Positions 20,674 through 31,683 of a DNA stretch of 59,430 nucleotides are shown here, piece after piece. The notes beneath the pieces are model-generated. The model had not been told where the DNA came from. It saw only the letters and a list, made by a program, of their open reading frames with translations, and ran no database searches. Within the stretch, counting starts at the first letter, position 1. Every line of letters begins with the position of its first letter. The stretch comes from Gammaproteobacteria bacterium. GTDB taxonomy: Bacteria > Pseudomonadota > Gammaproteobacteria > GCA-001735895. The position numbers and the translations under genes are program-made. The stretch spans positions 13,316 to 72,745 of the forward strand of contig JAHEKJ010000005.1 in NCBI GenBank assembly GCA_024638385.1, given 5' to 3'.

Positions 20674-23600
20674 TTAAGCTTCTGTTTCAGCTATATTTTC
20701 TTGCGCCACCTCGAGTTCGCGCTTGCCGAGTTGAACCAGCCGTCGCACCTCGGACACGGCCACGCTGATGGTCGGAAAATCACAGGCCCGCATTGCGCTG
20801 AACTCGTTGAGCATGCTGTCGTAACGCTTCAACGCCTCGGCGTGGCGCTCTTCCCAGATGCTCATCGCCTTGTTGGTATGGCGTTTGTTGTCGACCATTT
20901 GCAGGATTTGCTCGGTCAGGTTGTGCTGGTTCGCATGCAAATCGTTGCGCAGGTTCAGGATCGCGAGATGGTTCCAGTGCGTGCGCACCATCGTCTTCGA
21001 GATCGCGTCGCGAATCCACGGCATCTGCAACCGGTCGGACACCGAGTAGAACAACTTCGCCACGTTTTCGATGTTGCCACCGGAGCGGACCTTGATCTCG
21101 ATGATATCGAAGGCCGACGCCAGCGTGGTCTTGTCGGCGACTTCGCGCGCCAGTTCGTCCGGGATCTTGTACTTTTTGAATCGCCGCAGCATCGCCTGGT
21201 AGTTGCGCTTCGACTGGCCGGTAATCGACTCGTCGATCGAATCGCGCAGCGCCGCGATATCGTCGCTGTAGCGTTCGATCACCTGGCTGACGTTGAAGTC
21301 GGCCGACAGGTTGCGCAGCAGCCAGCTGATCGAACGCTCGAGCAGGCCGCTGAGCGTTTGAAAGGTCTCGTAGCGGTGCGACTCGTGAACCTTGTTATCG
21401 AGTTTTTCGAGCTTGCGCCAGGTAGCGTAGAGATCGAAGACTTCGGCGCAGACGACGTAGGCCTTGGCGATGTTTTCGAGCGTGGTGCCTGTTTCCTCGC
21501 GCAGGCGGAAGCCGAAACCGATGCCGATGTTGTTGGCGATCTGGTTGCTCAGTATGGTCGCGATGATTTCCTTGTGCAGCGCGTGTTTCATGATTTCGTC
21601 GGGCCAGCGCTCCTGCAGGACCCGCGGGAAATATCCCAGCAGCAACGGGTTATAGCAGTCCTCGCGCAAAGACGAGGCTTCGAGCAGCGCGTTCTTGTAA
21701 GTCAGCTTGCTGTAGGACAACAGGATCGACAGTTCGGGCCGCGTCAGTCCCTTGTTTTTGGCGATCCGATCGGTGATCTGCTTGTCGCTGGGCAGGTACT
21801 CGAGCTTGCGACTCATGATGCCGTCGGCTTCGAGATGGCGCATGAAGCGCGCATGCTGATACATGTCGCGCGACGCGTGTAGCTCGATGCTGTCGACGAT
21901 CTGGGTCTGACGATAGTTATTGAGCAGCACCTTGTTGGCGACGTTGTCGGTCATGTCGACGAGCAACTGATTGCGCTGTTTTTGCGACAACCCGCCGGAC
22001 TTGACCACCTGGGTCAGCAGGATCTTGATGTTGACCTCGTTGTCCGAGCAGTCGACGCCGGCCGAATTGTCGATCGAGTCGGTGTAGATCAGCCCCCCGT
22101 TCAACGCGTACTCGACGCGGCCGCGCTGGGTGACCCCGAGGTTGCCGCCTTCGCCGATCGCCCTGGCGCGCACCTGGCGGCCGTTGATACGGATCGCGTC
22201 GTTGCTCTTGTCGGAGACCTCGGCGTCGGTCTCGCTGGAGGCCTTGACATAGGTGCCGATGCCGCCGTTCCAGATCAGGTCGACCGGTGCCCTGAGCAGG
22301 TAGGTGATCAGTTCGTTGGGGGTCAGCTGATCCTCCTTGATGCCGAGCAATTCCTTCATCTGCGGCGAGACGTCGATCCGTTTGGCCTTGCGCGAGAACA
22401 CGCCGCCGCCCTTGCTGATCAGCTTCTTGTCGTAATCGTTCCAGGTCGAACGGGCGAGCTTGAACAGGCGCTCGCGTTCGGCATAGCTCTTTTTGATATC
22501 GGGTTTGGGGTCGATGAAGATGTGCATGTGATTGAACGCCGCGACCAGCTGAATGCATTTCGACAACAGCATGCCGTTGCCGAAAACGTCGCCCGACATG
22601 TCGCCGATACCGACCACGGTAAACGGCTGCTTCTGGATGTCGCGGCCGAGTCCGCGAAAATGGCGCTTGACCGATTCCCACGCGCCGCGCGCGGTGATGC
22701 CCATTTTTTTATGGTCGTAGCCCTGGGATCCGCCCGACGCGAAGGCGTCGTCGAGCCAGAAATCGTGCTCGGCGGCGATGCCGTTGGCGACGTCCGAAAA
22801 TGCCGCCGTGCCCTTGTCGGCGGCGACCACGAGATAGGGGTCGGGATCGTCGTGGATGCGCGTCTTGGCCGGATGAACGATATCGTCGCCGACGCGATTG
22901 TCGGTCAGCTCGAGCAGCGAATTGATATACATCGAGTAGCAGGTCTGCACCTCGTTGTAAATCTCGTTGGGCGGCACGTTCGCGAGCTGCTTGGTAATGA
23001 AGCCGCCCTTCGAGCCGGCCGGCACGATGACCGCGTTCTTGACCATTTGCGCCTTCATCAGGCCGAGTACCTCGGTGCGGTAATCCTCGCGCCGGTCCGA
23101 CCAGCGGATGCCGCCGCGCGCGACCTTGCCGCCGCGCAGGTGGATGCCTTCGAACCTCGGCGCGTAGACGAAAATCTCGAAACGCGGCGTCGGTTTCGGC
23201 AAGCCCTCGATGCGCAGTGAATCGAGCTTGAAACTCAGGTGACCGGTGCCCTGATCGTCGTCCTGGTAGTAATTGCTGCGCTGGGTCGCATCGATCAGGT
23301 TGAGCACCTGGTTGTAGATCAGGTCGTGATCGAGCGATTCGATGTCATGGAGCCGTGTACGAATCTCGCTCATCGTTTCGCGGTGGGTATCGGCGTCCGA
23401 GTCCGGATCGAACTTCTGCAGGAAGCACTTGACCAGCAGCAGCGTGATATCGGGATAGGTGTTCAGCGTTTCGATGATGTACTCGCGACTGTGCGGAAAG
23501 CGCATCTGCTGCAGGTAGGCGGTATAGGCTCGCAGCATCTGAATTTCGGGCGTGCGCAGACAGGCGCTGAACAGCAGTTGATTGAACAAATCGTTCTCGC

Positions 23601-24048
23601 TTTGCTGGTGCCAGATACTTTCGAACAATTCGCTGAAATAAATCGGCACGCGCTCGAGATCGACGTCGCAGATGTCGTCGCCGCGCTCGAGCGTGAAATG
23701 GTTGATCCAGTAGGTGCGGCTGCCGAGCTTGATCCGGTAGGGCCGGCCGATCAGCACCAGCAGACCCATGGATTCGAAGATCGGCATCGACTGCGACAGC
23801 GGGATCGTGTCCTTGAGCGTGTAAAGCTTGATCGAATAATTCTTGGGGTCGCGTGCGATCTTGACCAGGCGGGCGCGAGCGCGGCTGTTGCTGGTGACCG
23901 TAGCCAGCACCTCGAGATCGGTCAGCGCATCGTCGACCGAGAAGTCGCCCTGGTAATTCTCCGAGAAGCTTTCCTCGCTGACCTTGAGCTTGTTCAGATC
24001 GGAATCGGCATCGATACGCTTGAATAGCTGCGTGTACCACTTGTTCAT
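20674..24048 (-). CDS. NAD-specific glutamate dehydrogenase, large type, N-terminally short
   Basis: A 1124-residue enzyme converting glutamate to 2-oxoglutarate and ammonia with NAD+. The catalytic region starts with YAPRFEGIHLRGGKVARGGIRWSDR around residue 305, followed by AQMVKNAVIVPAGSKGGF. Nucleotide binding follows (VVGIGDMSGDVFGNGML), as does AIGEGGNLGVTQRGR. Bacterial 180-kDa enzymes are about 1600 residues with N-terminal ACT-like regulatory domains; this one lacks roughly the first 450. The ATG at 24048 has a GGGGGCACGGG leader and no coding remnant upstream, so it looks natively short rather than broken. Convergent with the LysR gene. Confidence 0.85.
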   Translation of the reverse strand: MNKWYTQLFKRIDADSDLNKLKVSEESFSENYQGDFSVDDALTDLEVLATVTSNSRARARLVKIARDPKNYSIKLYTLKDTIPLSQSMPIFESMGLLVLIGRPYRIKLGSRTYWINHFTLERGDDICDVDLERVPIYFSELFESIWHQQSENDLFNQLLFSACLRTPEIQMLRAYTAYLQQMRFPHSREYIIETLNTYPDITLLLVKCFLQKFDPDSDADTHRETMSEIRTRLHDIESLDHDLIYNQVLNLIDATQRSNYYQDDDQGTGHLSFKLDSLRIEGLPKPTPRFEIFVYAPRFEGIHLRGGKVARGGIRWSDRREDYRTEVLGLMKAQMVKNAVIVPAGSKGGFITKQLANVPPNEIYNEVQTCYSMYINSLLELTDNRVGDDIVHPAKTRIHDDPDPYLVVAADKGTAAFSDVANGIAAEHDFWLDDAFASGGSQGYDHKKMGITARGAWESVKRHFRGLGRDIQKQPFTVVGIGDMSGDVFGNGMLLSKCIQLVAAFNHMHIFIDPKPDIKKSYAERERLFKLARSTWNDYDKKLISKGGGVFSRKAKRIDVSPQMKELLGIKEDQLTPNELITYLLRAPVDLIWNGGIGTYVKASSETDAEVSDKSNDAIRINGRQVRARAIGEGGNLGVTQRGRVEYALNGGLIYTDSIDNSAGVDCSDNEVNIKILLTQVVKSGGLSQKQRNQLLVDMTDNVANKVLLNNYRQTQIVDSIELHASRDMYQHARFMRHLEADGIMSRKLEYLPSDKQITDRIAKNKGLTRPELSILLSYSKLTYKNALLEASSLREDCYNPLLLGYFPRVLQERWPDEIMKHALHKEIIATILSNQIANNIGIGFGFRLREETGTTLENIAKAYVVCAEVFDLYATWRKLEKLDNKVHESHRYETFQTLSGLLERSISWLLRNLSADFNVSQVIERYSDDIAALRDSIDESITGQSKRNYQAMLRRFKKYKIPDELAREVADKTTLASAFDIIEIKVRSGGNIENVAKLFYSVSDRLQMPWIRDAISKTMVRTHWNHLAILNLRNDLHANQHNLTEQILQMVDNKRHTNKAMSIWEERHAEALKRYDSMLNEFSAMRACDFPTISVAVSEVRRLVQLGKRELEVAQENIAETEA

Positions 24049-24302
24049 TCCCGTGCCCCCATTTGTTATCGTTCGGGTAATTGTAAACGTTTCGGCCTTG
24101 CGGGTGCGCTTTGATACCAATGGCTGCCGCAGTTCCGGTTCCGACCGCAGTCGGGTCGAGCTTCGATGCCCGGGGAAACGCCTTGATCCTGTTGCAGTCG
24201 GCGGCCGAGCCGGGCCGCCTGACCCGCAACTCCTATCTTATGAATGCAATCGGGCTTGGCAAGGCAATGATCGTCATCGCCGCGCGCGGTCCGGGACCCG
24301 AT

Positions 24303-24812
24303 TCAGCGTACGATACGGTGAAATTCGCCATGACCGCATTCGGGACAATCGGGGATCTGATCGACGCGCGCGAGTCGCAGGCGGTGCCCGCAGCGATTGC
24401 AGCGCAGCGTGCCGGCATTGCAAACCTCGCCGCTGCGGTAGCGCCCGGCGGCGCGGTTTTCGCGTTCGAAGGCGCGAAAATCGAGCCAGGTCTTGTCGGC
24501 CGCGCGCGCGATGAGATCGACGAACCGGTCCTCGATGAGTTCGAGGTCGAAACTGAGCCAGTCGCGCCATTCCTTGCCCTCGCGGTTCAGCGTTTCGTTG
24601 GCCTTGTGAAGATCTCGCCTGAGCGCCTCGCCGAGACTCTCGGCTTCCTCCTGGGTCAACGCATACAGATCGCGCGCGAGCACCTGGGCGTTGTGCACCA
24701 TCTCGTCGACCGTCGGCGCGATCGCTTCTTCGGCGTCGTCGATGGCGTCGCCGACCTGTTCGACCATGTGCTCGAAGGCGCGGATCAGTTTTTCGCGGTC
24801 ACCAATGTCCAT
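24303..24812 (-). CDS. Zinc ribbon protein, YbeL/DUF1451 family
   Basis: A 169-residue protein. Residues 1-115 are helical and acidic (REKLIRAFEHMVEQVGDAIDDAEE). The C-terminus has two CxxC pairs, CNRCGH and CPECGH, in the C-terminal zinc ribbon with GTLRCNRCG and PDCPECGHGEF. This matches the YbeL/DUF1451 family, whose function is unknown. The ATG at 24812 is chosen because the upstream extension overlaps the divergent hotdog gene and lacks family character. The 254 bp between it and the dehydrogenase contain no gene I can support. Confidence 0.82.
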   Translation of the reverse strand: MDIGDREKLIRAFEHMVEQVGDAIDDAEEAIAPTVDEMVHNAQVLARDLYALTQEEAESLGEALRRDLHKANETLNREGKEWRDWLSFDLELIEDRFVDLIARAADKTWLDFRAFERENRAAGRYRSGEVCNAGTLRCNRCGHRLRLARVDQIPDCPECGHGEFHRIVR

Positions 24813-24903
24813 GGCGGCATTAATATCGCATAATACCCGGCCGCACAAGCCGATGATGTCGACGATGAGCCAATTCGACGCCGCCCCGGGCCGCGGCAAC
24901 ATC

Positions 24904-25356
24904 ATGACCTGGTGGCGACGCCTGCGGCCGCTGCCGGGCGGCGCCTGGCTGTTCAGCCTGCTGCTCGGCCGGATCGCGCCCTACAGTGGCAGTATCGGCG
25001 CGCGCATCGACGAGATCCAGCCGGGCTTCGCCCGCGTCACGCTGCGCGACCGGCGCCGGGTGCGCAATCATCTCGATTCGATTCACGCGATCGCGCTGGT
25101 CAACCTCGGCGAGATCGCGACCGGGCTCGCGGTCCTGTCGACGATTTCGGCCGACATGCGTGGCATCGTTTTGTCGATTCACGCCGATTACCTGAAGAAA
25201 GCCCGCGGCCGCCTCACCGCGACCGCGCGCTTCGAGCTTCCCGCCCCGCTCGAGAACAACACGCCGTGCGAGGTCGAGGCCGAGCTTTGCGACGAACACG
25301 ACGAAATCGTAACCCGGGTTCGGGCAACCTGGCTGATCGGGTACCGGGCCGCATGA
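24904..25356 (+). CDS. DUF4442-type hotdog thioesterase-like protein
   Basis: A 150-residue protein with hotdog-fold features: LPGGAWLFSLLLGRIAPYSGSIGAR at the start, then LRDRRRVRNHLDSIHAIALVNLGE, where the hotdog helix carries the NHL...HAIALVNLGE signature. DUF4442/PaaI-like proteins are putative acyl-CoA thioesterases. Several in-frame ATGs exist (24853, 24856, 24865, 24904); 24904 best matches the family N-terminus. Its stop overlaps the nitronate monooxygenase start (ATGA), so the two are coupled. Confidence 0.72.
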   Translation: MTWWRRLRPLPGGAWLFSLLLGRIAPYSGSIGARIDEIQPGFARVTLRDRRRVRNHLDSIHAIALVNLGEIATGLAVLSTISADMRGIVLSIHADYLKKARGRLTATARFELPAPLENNTPCEVEAELCDEHDEIVTRVRATWLIGYRAA

Positions 25357-26342
25357 AGCCGGAGTTCCCCGCCGCGGCGCGGGCGTTTTGCGAGCGAGTC
25401 GGAATCCGTTACCCGGTGATCGGCGGCGCGATGTATCCCTGCAGCAATCCCGAGCTGACCGCCGCGGTGTCGGCCGCGGGCGGCATCGGCATCCTGCAGC
25501 CGATTTCGCTGACCTATGTTCACGGCCACGAGTACCGCGAGGGTCTGCGCCTGATGCGCCGTCTGACCGACAAGCCGATCGGCATGAACGCGCTGATCGA
25601 GAAATCGTCGCGCAAGTACCGCCAGCGCATGGAAGAGTGGATCGACATCGCGCTCGAGGAAGGCGTGCGTTTCTTCGTCACCTCGCTGGGCAAACCCGAC
25701 TGGGTCGTCGCCCGGGTACACGCGGCCGGCGGGCTCGTCTATCACGACGTGACCGAACTGAAATGGGCGCGCATCGGCCTCGACAACGGCGTCGATGGCC
25801 TGATCTGCGTCAACGACCGCGCCGGCGGCCATGCCGGGCCCAGGTCGATGCAGCAAATCTACGAAGAGTTGCATCACCTCGACACGCCACTGGTCTGCGC
25901 CGGCGGCATCGGTGAGCGGGACGAATTGTGGCAGGCACTCGAGCTGGGTTATGCCGCCGCCCAGCTCGGCACCCGCTTCATCGCGAGCCACGAGTGCCGC
26001 GCCAGCGATGCCTACAAGCAAGCCATTATCGACGCCTCCGAGGCCGACATAGTACTGTCGGAAAAGGTCACCGGGGTGCCGGTTTCGGTCATCAACACCG
26101 ACTTCGTCAAGCGTCACGGCACCCGGCTCGGAAGCTTCTCGCGCGCCCTGCTGGCAGGCGATCGCAGCAAGCACTGGATGCGGATGTACTTTGCACTCAA
26201 GTCGATCTGGCAGTTGAAGCGCTCGTCGCTGGACGAATCCGGCGACAAGGATTACTGGCAGGCCGGCAAGAGCGTCGCCGGCATCGACAGCGTCGAATCC
26301 TGCGACACGATCATGCGCCGGCTGGTGGAAGAGGAGGTCTGA
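25353..26342 (+). CDS. Nitronate monooxygenase family protein
   Basis: A 329-residue FMN-binding TIM barrel. Typical motifs are RYPVIGGAMYPCSNPELTAAVSAAGGIG, GLICVNDRAGGHAG (flavin and catalytic region), VCAGGIGERDELWQAL and GYAAAQLGTRFIAS. Members oxidise alkyl nitronates or act as related 2-nitropropane dioxygenases and enoyl reductases (FabK-like). The usual catalytic His of nitronate monooxygenases is probably in GGHAG. The ATG overlaps the preceding stop by 4 nt; the DsbA-like gene follows after 4 nt. The true substrate is not evident. Confidence 0.85.
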   Translation: MKPEFPAAARAFCERVGIRYPVIGGAMYPCSNPELTAAVSAAGGIGILQPISLTYVHGHEYREGLRLMRRLTDKPIGMNALIEKSSRKYRQRMEEWIDIALEEGVRFFVTSLGKPDWVVARVHAAGGLVYHDVTELKWARIGLDNGVDGLICVNDRAGGHAGPRSMQQIYEELHHLDTPLVCAGGIGERDELWQALELGYAAAQLGTRFIASHECRASDAYKQAIIDASEADIVLSEKVTGVPVSVINTDFVKRHGTRLGSFSRALLAGDRSKHWMRMYFALKSIWQLKRSSLDESGDKDYWQAGKSVAGIDSVESCDTIMRRLVEEEV

Positions 26343-26346
26343 GGCG

Positions 26347-26967
26347 ATGAACAAGCGACTGATTTACGTGCACGACCCGATGTGCAGCTGGTGTTACGGT
26401 TTCGAAACGGTGCGACGGCAGCTGTTCGCCGCGCTCGAGAATCGCATGCCGATCGAACGACTCGTCGGCGGACTGGCGCCGGATTCCGCCGAGCCGATGC
26501 CCTCGGCAATGCGGCAGATGCTGCAACAGACCTGGCGGCGTATCGAGCAAGTCATCCCGGGCACGGAGTTCAATTTCGAATTCTGGGAGCGCTGCGAGCC
26601 ACGGCGCTCGACTTATCCGGCTAATCGCGCGGTGCTCGCGGCGCGTGAGCAGGGCGCCGAATTCGACGAGATCATGACCGGCCGCATCCAGCAGGCTTAC
26701 TATCGCGAGGCCCGCAATCCATCCGATGACGAGACCCTGATCGAACTGGCGGCGGACATCGGGCTCGACGCGGCGCGTTTCGCCGCGACCCTCGAATCGC
26801 CGCGAACCCGGGCGGCACTGCTCGATGAAATCGGCCGCGCCCGCGCGCTCGGCGCGGACAGTTTTCCCAGCCTGATCGTTGCCACAGATGACCGGCTGAA
26901 TCGCATCGCCATCGACTACAACGACGTCGGTGCGATGCTGCGTGAAATCGAGTCGCTCCGCGGCTAA
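26347..26967 (+). CDS. DsbA-family thioredoxin-fold protein (FrnE/YwbO-like)
   Basis: A 206-residue protein with a CSWC active site at 13-16 in HDPMCSWCYGF. An inserted helical domain follows, then a C-terminal SFPSLIVATDD (cis-Pro-type loop). There is no signal peptide, so it is cytoplasmic. The family covers protein disulfide isomerase-like FrnE and DSBA oxidoreductases. It is last in the hotdog, nitronate monooxygenase and DsbA-like operon and overlaps the convergent HDOD gene by 4 nt. Confidence 0.82.
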   Translation: MNKRLIYVHDPMCSWCYGFETVRRQLFAALENRMPIERLVGGLAPDSAEPMPSAMRQMLQQTWRRIEQVIPGTEFNFEFWERCEPRRSTYPANRAVLAAREQGAEFDEIMTGRIQQAYYREARNPSDDETLIELAADIGLDAARFAATLESPRTRAALLDEIGRARALGADSFPSLIVATDDRLNRIAIDYNDVGAMLREIESLRG

Positions 26968-27794
26968 AGAATCGCGTCGCGAATCTCCTCGACCTCGATG
27001 ACGCCTCCGCTCAGGGTTATTTCGTCGAAGCTCTCGCGCATACCGAGACGGTCGAGCGCGCTGACTTCTGCCGGATCGACCTGGGCGAGCGGATGGGTCG
27101 AGTTCTCGAGCGTCTGCAGCAGCGCTACCTGCACGACGTCGACGTAATCGGGGCGACCGTCGTCGCCATTGCGGTCGATCTTCAGATGCTCGGCCGGCAC
27201 CTTGACCAACGCGGCGCTGAATCCCCAGGCCTCGAGTATTCGGCTGCCGAGCTGTGGATGGATTTCGTAGATAAGGCGCTCGAGATACTGGGTATCCGCC
27301 AGTAGCTGGGGTTCGCCTTCGGCCTTGACCAGAATCGGCGCGAGACCTATGGAATGGGTCAGGCCGGCGAGCAGGGCACTGTCGGCATCGAGCGTGGCCA
27401 CCGTTCTGGCGATTACCGCGGATACCGCGGCCACTTCCGTGCTCTGTTGCCAGGCCTGGCGCAAATAGGCGTCGACCACCGGATGCGTGGCCTGGAACAG
27501 CTGCTTCATGGCCAGGCTGGTTGCCAGCGTGCGCACCGTATCGAGCCCCATGCGCATCGCTGCCGCCTGCACGGTCTCGGCCGCGGCGACGCCGCGATAG
27601 AGCGCCGAGTTACCGACCTGCACGATGCGCGCCGACAGCGCCGCATCGGTTTCGATGATGCGCGCGACGTCGGAAATAGACGCGTTTTCGTCAGCGGCGG
27701 TATCGCGCACCCTGAGCGCAACCTCGGGCAGGGTCGGCAATGGCAGGCGCTCGTTTTCGAGGTCGTCGAGGATGGATTCCGGGGTGATGGCCAT
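26964..27794 (-). CDS. HDOD domain protein
   Basis: A 276-residue protein. The HDOD domain (about 15-210) is shown by LPTLPEVALRVRDTAADENASISDVARIIETDAALSARIVQVGNSALY, the standard sequence of this HD-related output domain (only the key LPTLPEVA, DAALSARIVQVGNSALY parts are needed). There is no CheY, GGDEF or EAL domain. HDOD proteins take part in signalling, twitching or c-di-GMP-linked regulation, usually without hydrolase activity. The partner and signal are unknown. Confidence 0.85.
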   Translation of the reverse strand: MAITPESILDDLENERLPLPTLPEVALRVRDTAADENASISDVARIIETDAALSARIVQVGNSALYRGVAAAETVQAAAMRMGLDTVRTLATSLAMKQLFQATHPVVDAYLRQAWQQSTEVAAVSAVIARTVATLDADSALLAGLTHSIGLAPILVKAEGEPQLLADTQYLERLIYEIHPQLGSRILEAWGFSAALVKVPAEHLKIDRNGDDGRPDYVDVVQVALLQTLENSTHPLAQVDPAEVSALDRLGMRESFDEITLSGGVIEVEEIRDAIL

Positions 27795-27863
27795 GCAAAC
27801 TTCGGGTCCGTGAAATCGGAAACCTGAGTATAGATGGCGATGCGAATTTCGCCGGCGAGCGCT

Positions 27864-28850
27864 TCAGGCCGTCAACGGGTAGGGTAGCTCGAGGTCACGG
27901 ATGGCGACGCCGGGCTGGTCGAGCAACTCGAGCGCGCCGGCCTCGGCGCGATCGATCCGCGCGATGTACAGCATCAGGCAGCGGCCGTCGCCGGCGAACT
28001 CGGCATCGACGACCTTGCCGCTACCGTCGGCCTCGGACTTGCCGGGGGTGACCAGTTCGTCGCCCGGTTGCGGCAGTTCGGCGGTCTCGAGTTCCGCCAG
28101 AAACATGCGCCGCTTGAGCTTGCCGAGATATTGCATGCGCGCGACGATTTCCTGGCCCGGGTAGCACCCCTTGTCGAAGCTGACGCCGCCGAGCGCGTTG
28201 AGGTTGGCCATTTGCAGGACGAACTCCTCGGCGGTGGCCGGATAAATCGTCGGCATGCCGGCGCGAATCTCGGCCAGCCGCCACGACGCGAAACCGGTCA
28301 CGGCCAGATGTTCGGCCAGCGCCTGCCACAGCGCGATCGCCGCGTCGGCGTCGAGACCGAAAACGAGGTAGCGGCGTTGCGATTCGAGCGGTGCGAGTTG
28401 CAGCGATACGATCTTGTCGTCCTGGTAGACCGCGCCGGGCTCCGGCGCCAGCGAGGCATGGCTGACGACTTCGGGCATGTCGGACTGCAGCGCGATCCGG
28501 GCGAAGTAATCGGTCGCGTCGGCAAGGCTGACGTCGGCGCGCAGAATGTATCGGAACAGGCGTTCCAGCAGCGGCACGACCATCGCGCGCGCGGTCACGA
28601 GCAGGTAACCGTTGCTGACCCGGATGATACGAAACACGCCGAGCAAGCGGCCCTTGGGCGTCGAGAAGCTGCTGACCTGGAAGCGCGATTCGTCGAGTTG
28701 GTAGACGTCGTTGCTGAGCTGGTTTTGCAGGAAATCGGCGGCGTCGTCGCCGCGCACGAGGATCAAACCGAGTTCGCCGGCGCTACAGATGAAATTTTCC
28801 CGCGCGAGCTGGCCGTCCGCCGACGCGCTGAAATCCTGCCATTTTGTCAT
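27864..28850 (-). CDS. ygfZ: tRNA-modifying / folate-binding protein YgfZ
   Basis: A 328-residue protein of the aminomethyltransferase-like family. The diagnostic KGCYPGQE is at 227-234, with key Cys229. VRGDDAADFLQNQLSNDV near the start matches the GcvT/YgfZ fold, which binds tetrahydrofolate and supports Fe-S cluster enzymes such as MiaB. The ATG at 28850 overlaps the queG stop by 4 nt. The upstream frame continuation is antisense shadow. Coupling to queG, itself an Fe-S enzyme, fits this role. Confidence 0.92.
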   Translation of the reverse strand: MTKWQDFSASADGQLARENFICSAGELGLILVRGDDAADFLQNQLSNDVYQLDESRFQVSSFSTPKGRLLGVFRIIRVSNGYLLVTARAMVVPLLERLFRYILRADVSLADATDYFARIALQSDMPEVVSHASLAPEPGAVYQDDKIVSLQLAPLESQRRYLVFGLDADAAIALWQALAEHLAVTGFASWRLAEIRAGMPTIYPATAEEFVLQMANLNALGGVSFDKGCYPGQEIVARMQYLGKLKRRMFLAELETAELPQPGDELVTPGKSEADGSGKVVDAEFAGDGRCLMLYIARIDRAEAGALELLDQPGVAIRDLELPYPLTA

Positions 28851-29941
28851 CGACCTCGATTCTCCTGGCGTGCGATCGCCCAGTCGAGATGATGCCGGAC
28901 GTAATCGCTGTGGGCGGCGTAATCCCGCCGCAGAGCCTCGCTTATCTGGGGATCGGGCGGTGCGTTTCCAAGCGCGACGACGACATTCCGCAGCCAGCGT
29001 TGATGGCCGATCCGACGAATCGCGGAGCCTTCCATCAGGCGCAGGAATTCCGCTTCGTCCATGCGCAGGCAATCGAGCAGCGAAATCGCGTCGAGCCCGT
29101 GGCGCGGCGCGAAGTCCTCTTCGCGGGTGTACTGCGCGTAGCGATTCCACGGACAGGCAAGCTGGCAATCGTCACAGCCATATATCCGGTTGCCGATGGC
29201 CGCGCGGTATTCGACCGGGATCTCCGAATGATGTTCGATCGTCAGGTACGAGATGCAGCGGCGCGCGTCGACCACGTAGGGCTCGACGATGGCGCCGGTG
29301 GGACAGACGTCGATACAGGCGCGACAACTACCGCAATGGTTGCTGACCGGCGCGTCGACCTCGAGCTCGAGGTCGGTGAAAATTTCACCGAGAAAAAACC
29401 ACGAGCCGTGCTCGCGGTGGAGAATATTGCTGTGTTTCCCCTGCCAGCCGATGCCGGCCCTGGCGGCGAGCGCCTTTTCCAGCACCGGGGCGCTGTCGGT
29501 GAAGACCCGGTAGCCGAGCTCGCCGTAGCGCGCGCTGATCCGCTCGGCGAAGCGCTGCAGGCGCTTGCGCATCAGCTTGTGGTAGTCGCGCCCGAGCGCG
29601 TAGCGGGATATATAGGCACGATCGCCACGCTCGAGCAGCTCCCACGGATCCTGTTCCTCCGCCGGCAGGTAGTCGAGTCGCACGCAGATGACCGATAACG
29701 TGCCGGGTACGAGTTCGGCAGGGTACAGGCGCTTGCCGATATTGCGCGCCATGTAACCCATTTCGCCGTGGTAATGGCGCGCGATCCATTCGGCGTAATT
29801 CGCGTGGCTCGCGTCGAGCCGGGCGTCGGTGATGCCGACTTGCTGAAATCCGAGTTCACGGCCAATCTGCTTGATTGTCGCGGATTTCGCCGTGGCTTCG
29901 CCCGACGCCGGGGGAGGGGTGCTGGCGGGTGCATCTTTCAC
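28847..29941 (-). CDS. queG: Epoxyqueuosine reductase QueG
   Basis: A 364-residue cobalamin- and Fe-S-dependent enzyme making queuosine in tRNA. Two [4Fe-4S] motifs are visible: Cys203/206/209/213 in CGSCRACIDVCP, and Cys229 with Cys256/259/263 (YGCDDCQLACPWN). The catalytic-type Asp149 sits in VFTDSAPVLEK. A HEAT-like C-terminus follows. The start ATG at 29941 is preceded by a G-rich site. First in the operon with ygfZ; divergent from crcB. Confidence 0.95.
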   Translation of the reverse strand: MKDAPASTPPPASGEATAKSATIKQIGRELGFQQVGITDARLDASHANYAEWIARHYHGEMGYMARNIGKRLYPAELVPGTLSVICVRLDYLPAEEQDPWELLERGDRAYISRYALGRDYHKLMRKRLQRFAERISARYGELGYRVFTDSAPVLEKALAARAGIGWQGKHSNILHREHGSWFFLGEIFTDLELEVDAPVSNHCGSCRACIDVCPTGAIVEPYVVDARRCISYLTIEHHSEIPVEYRAAIGNRIYGCDDCQLACPWNRYAQYTREEDFAPRHGLDAISLLDCLRMDEAEFLRLMEGSAIRRIGHQRWLRNVVVALGNAPPDPQISEALRRDYAAHSDYVRHHLDWAIARQENRGR

Positions 29942-29979
29942 GGCGGCTGGTACAATATCGCATTTTCACCCGAATCTGA

Positions 29980-31641
<1,662 letters not shown>

Positions 31642-31683
31642 ACCGCTATACTGGGTTGCAATGAGGGAAACCAGGTCTTTCGC

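Noticed and set aside
24111..24833. Plus-strand frame opposite the zinc ribbon gene
   Set aside because: The minus strand encodes a recognisable zinc ribbon protein; this frame has no motif.
31642..31683. Terminator after serS
   Set aside because: No stem with a T-run is visible in the 42-bp gap to the DUF4124 gene.
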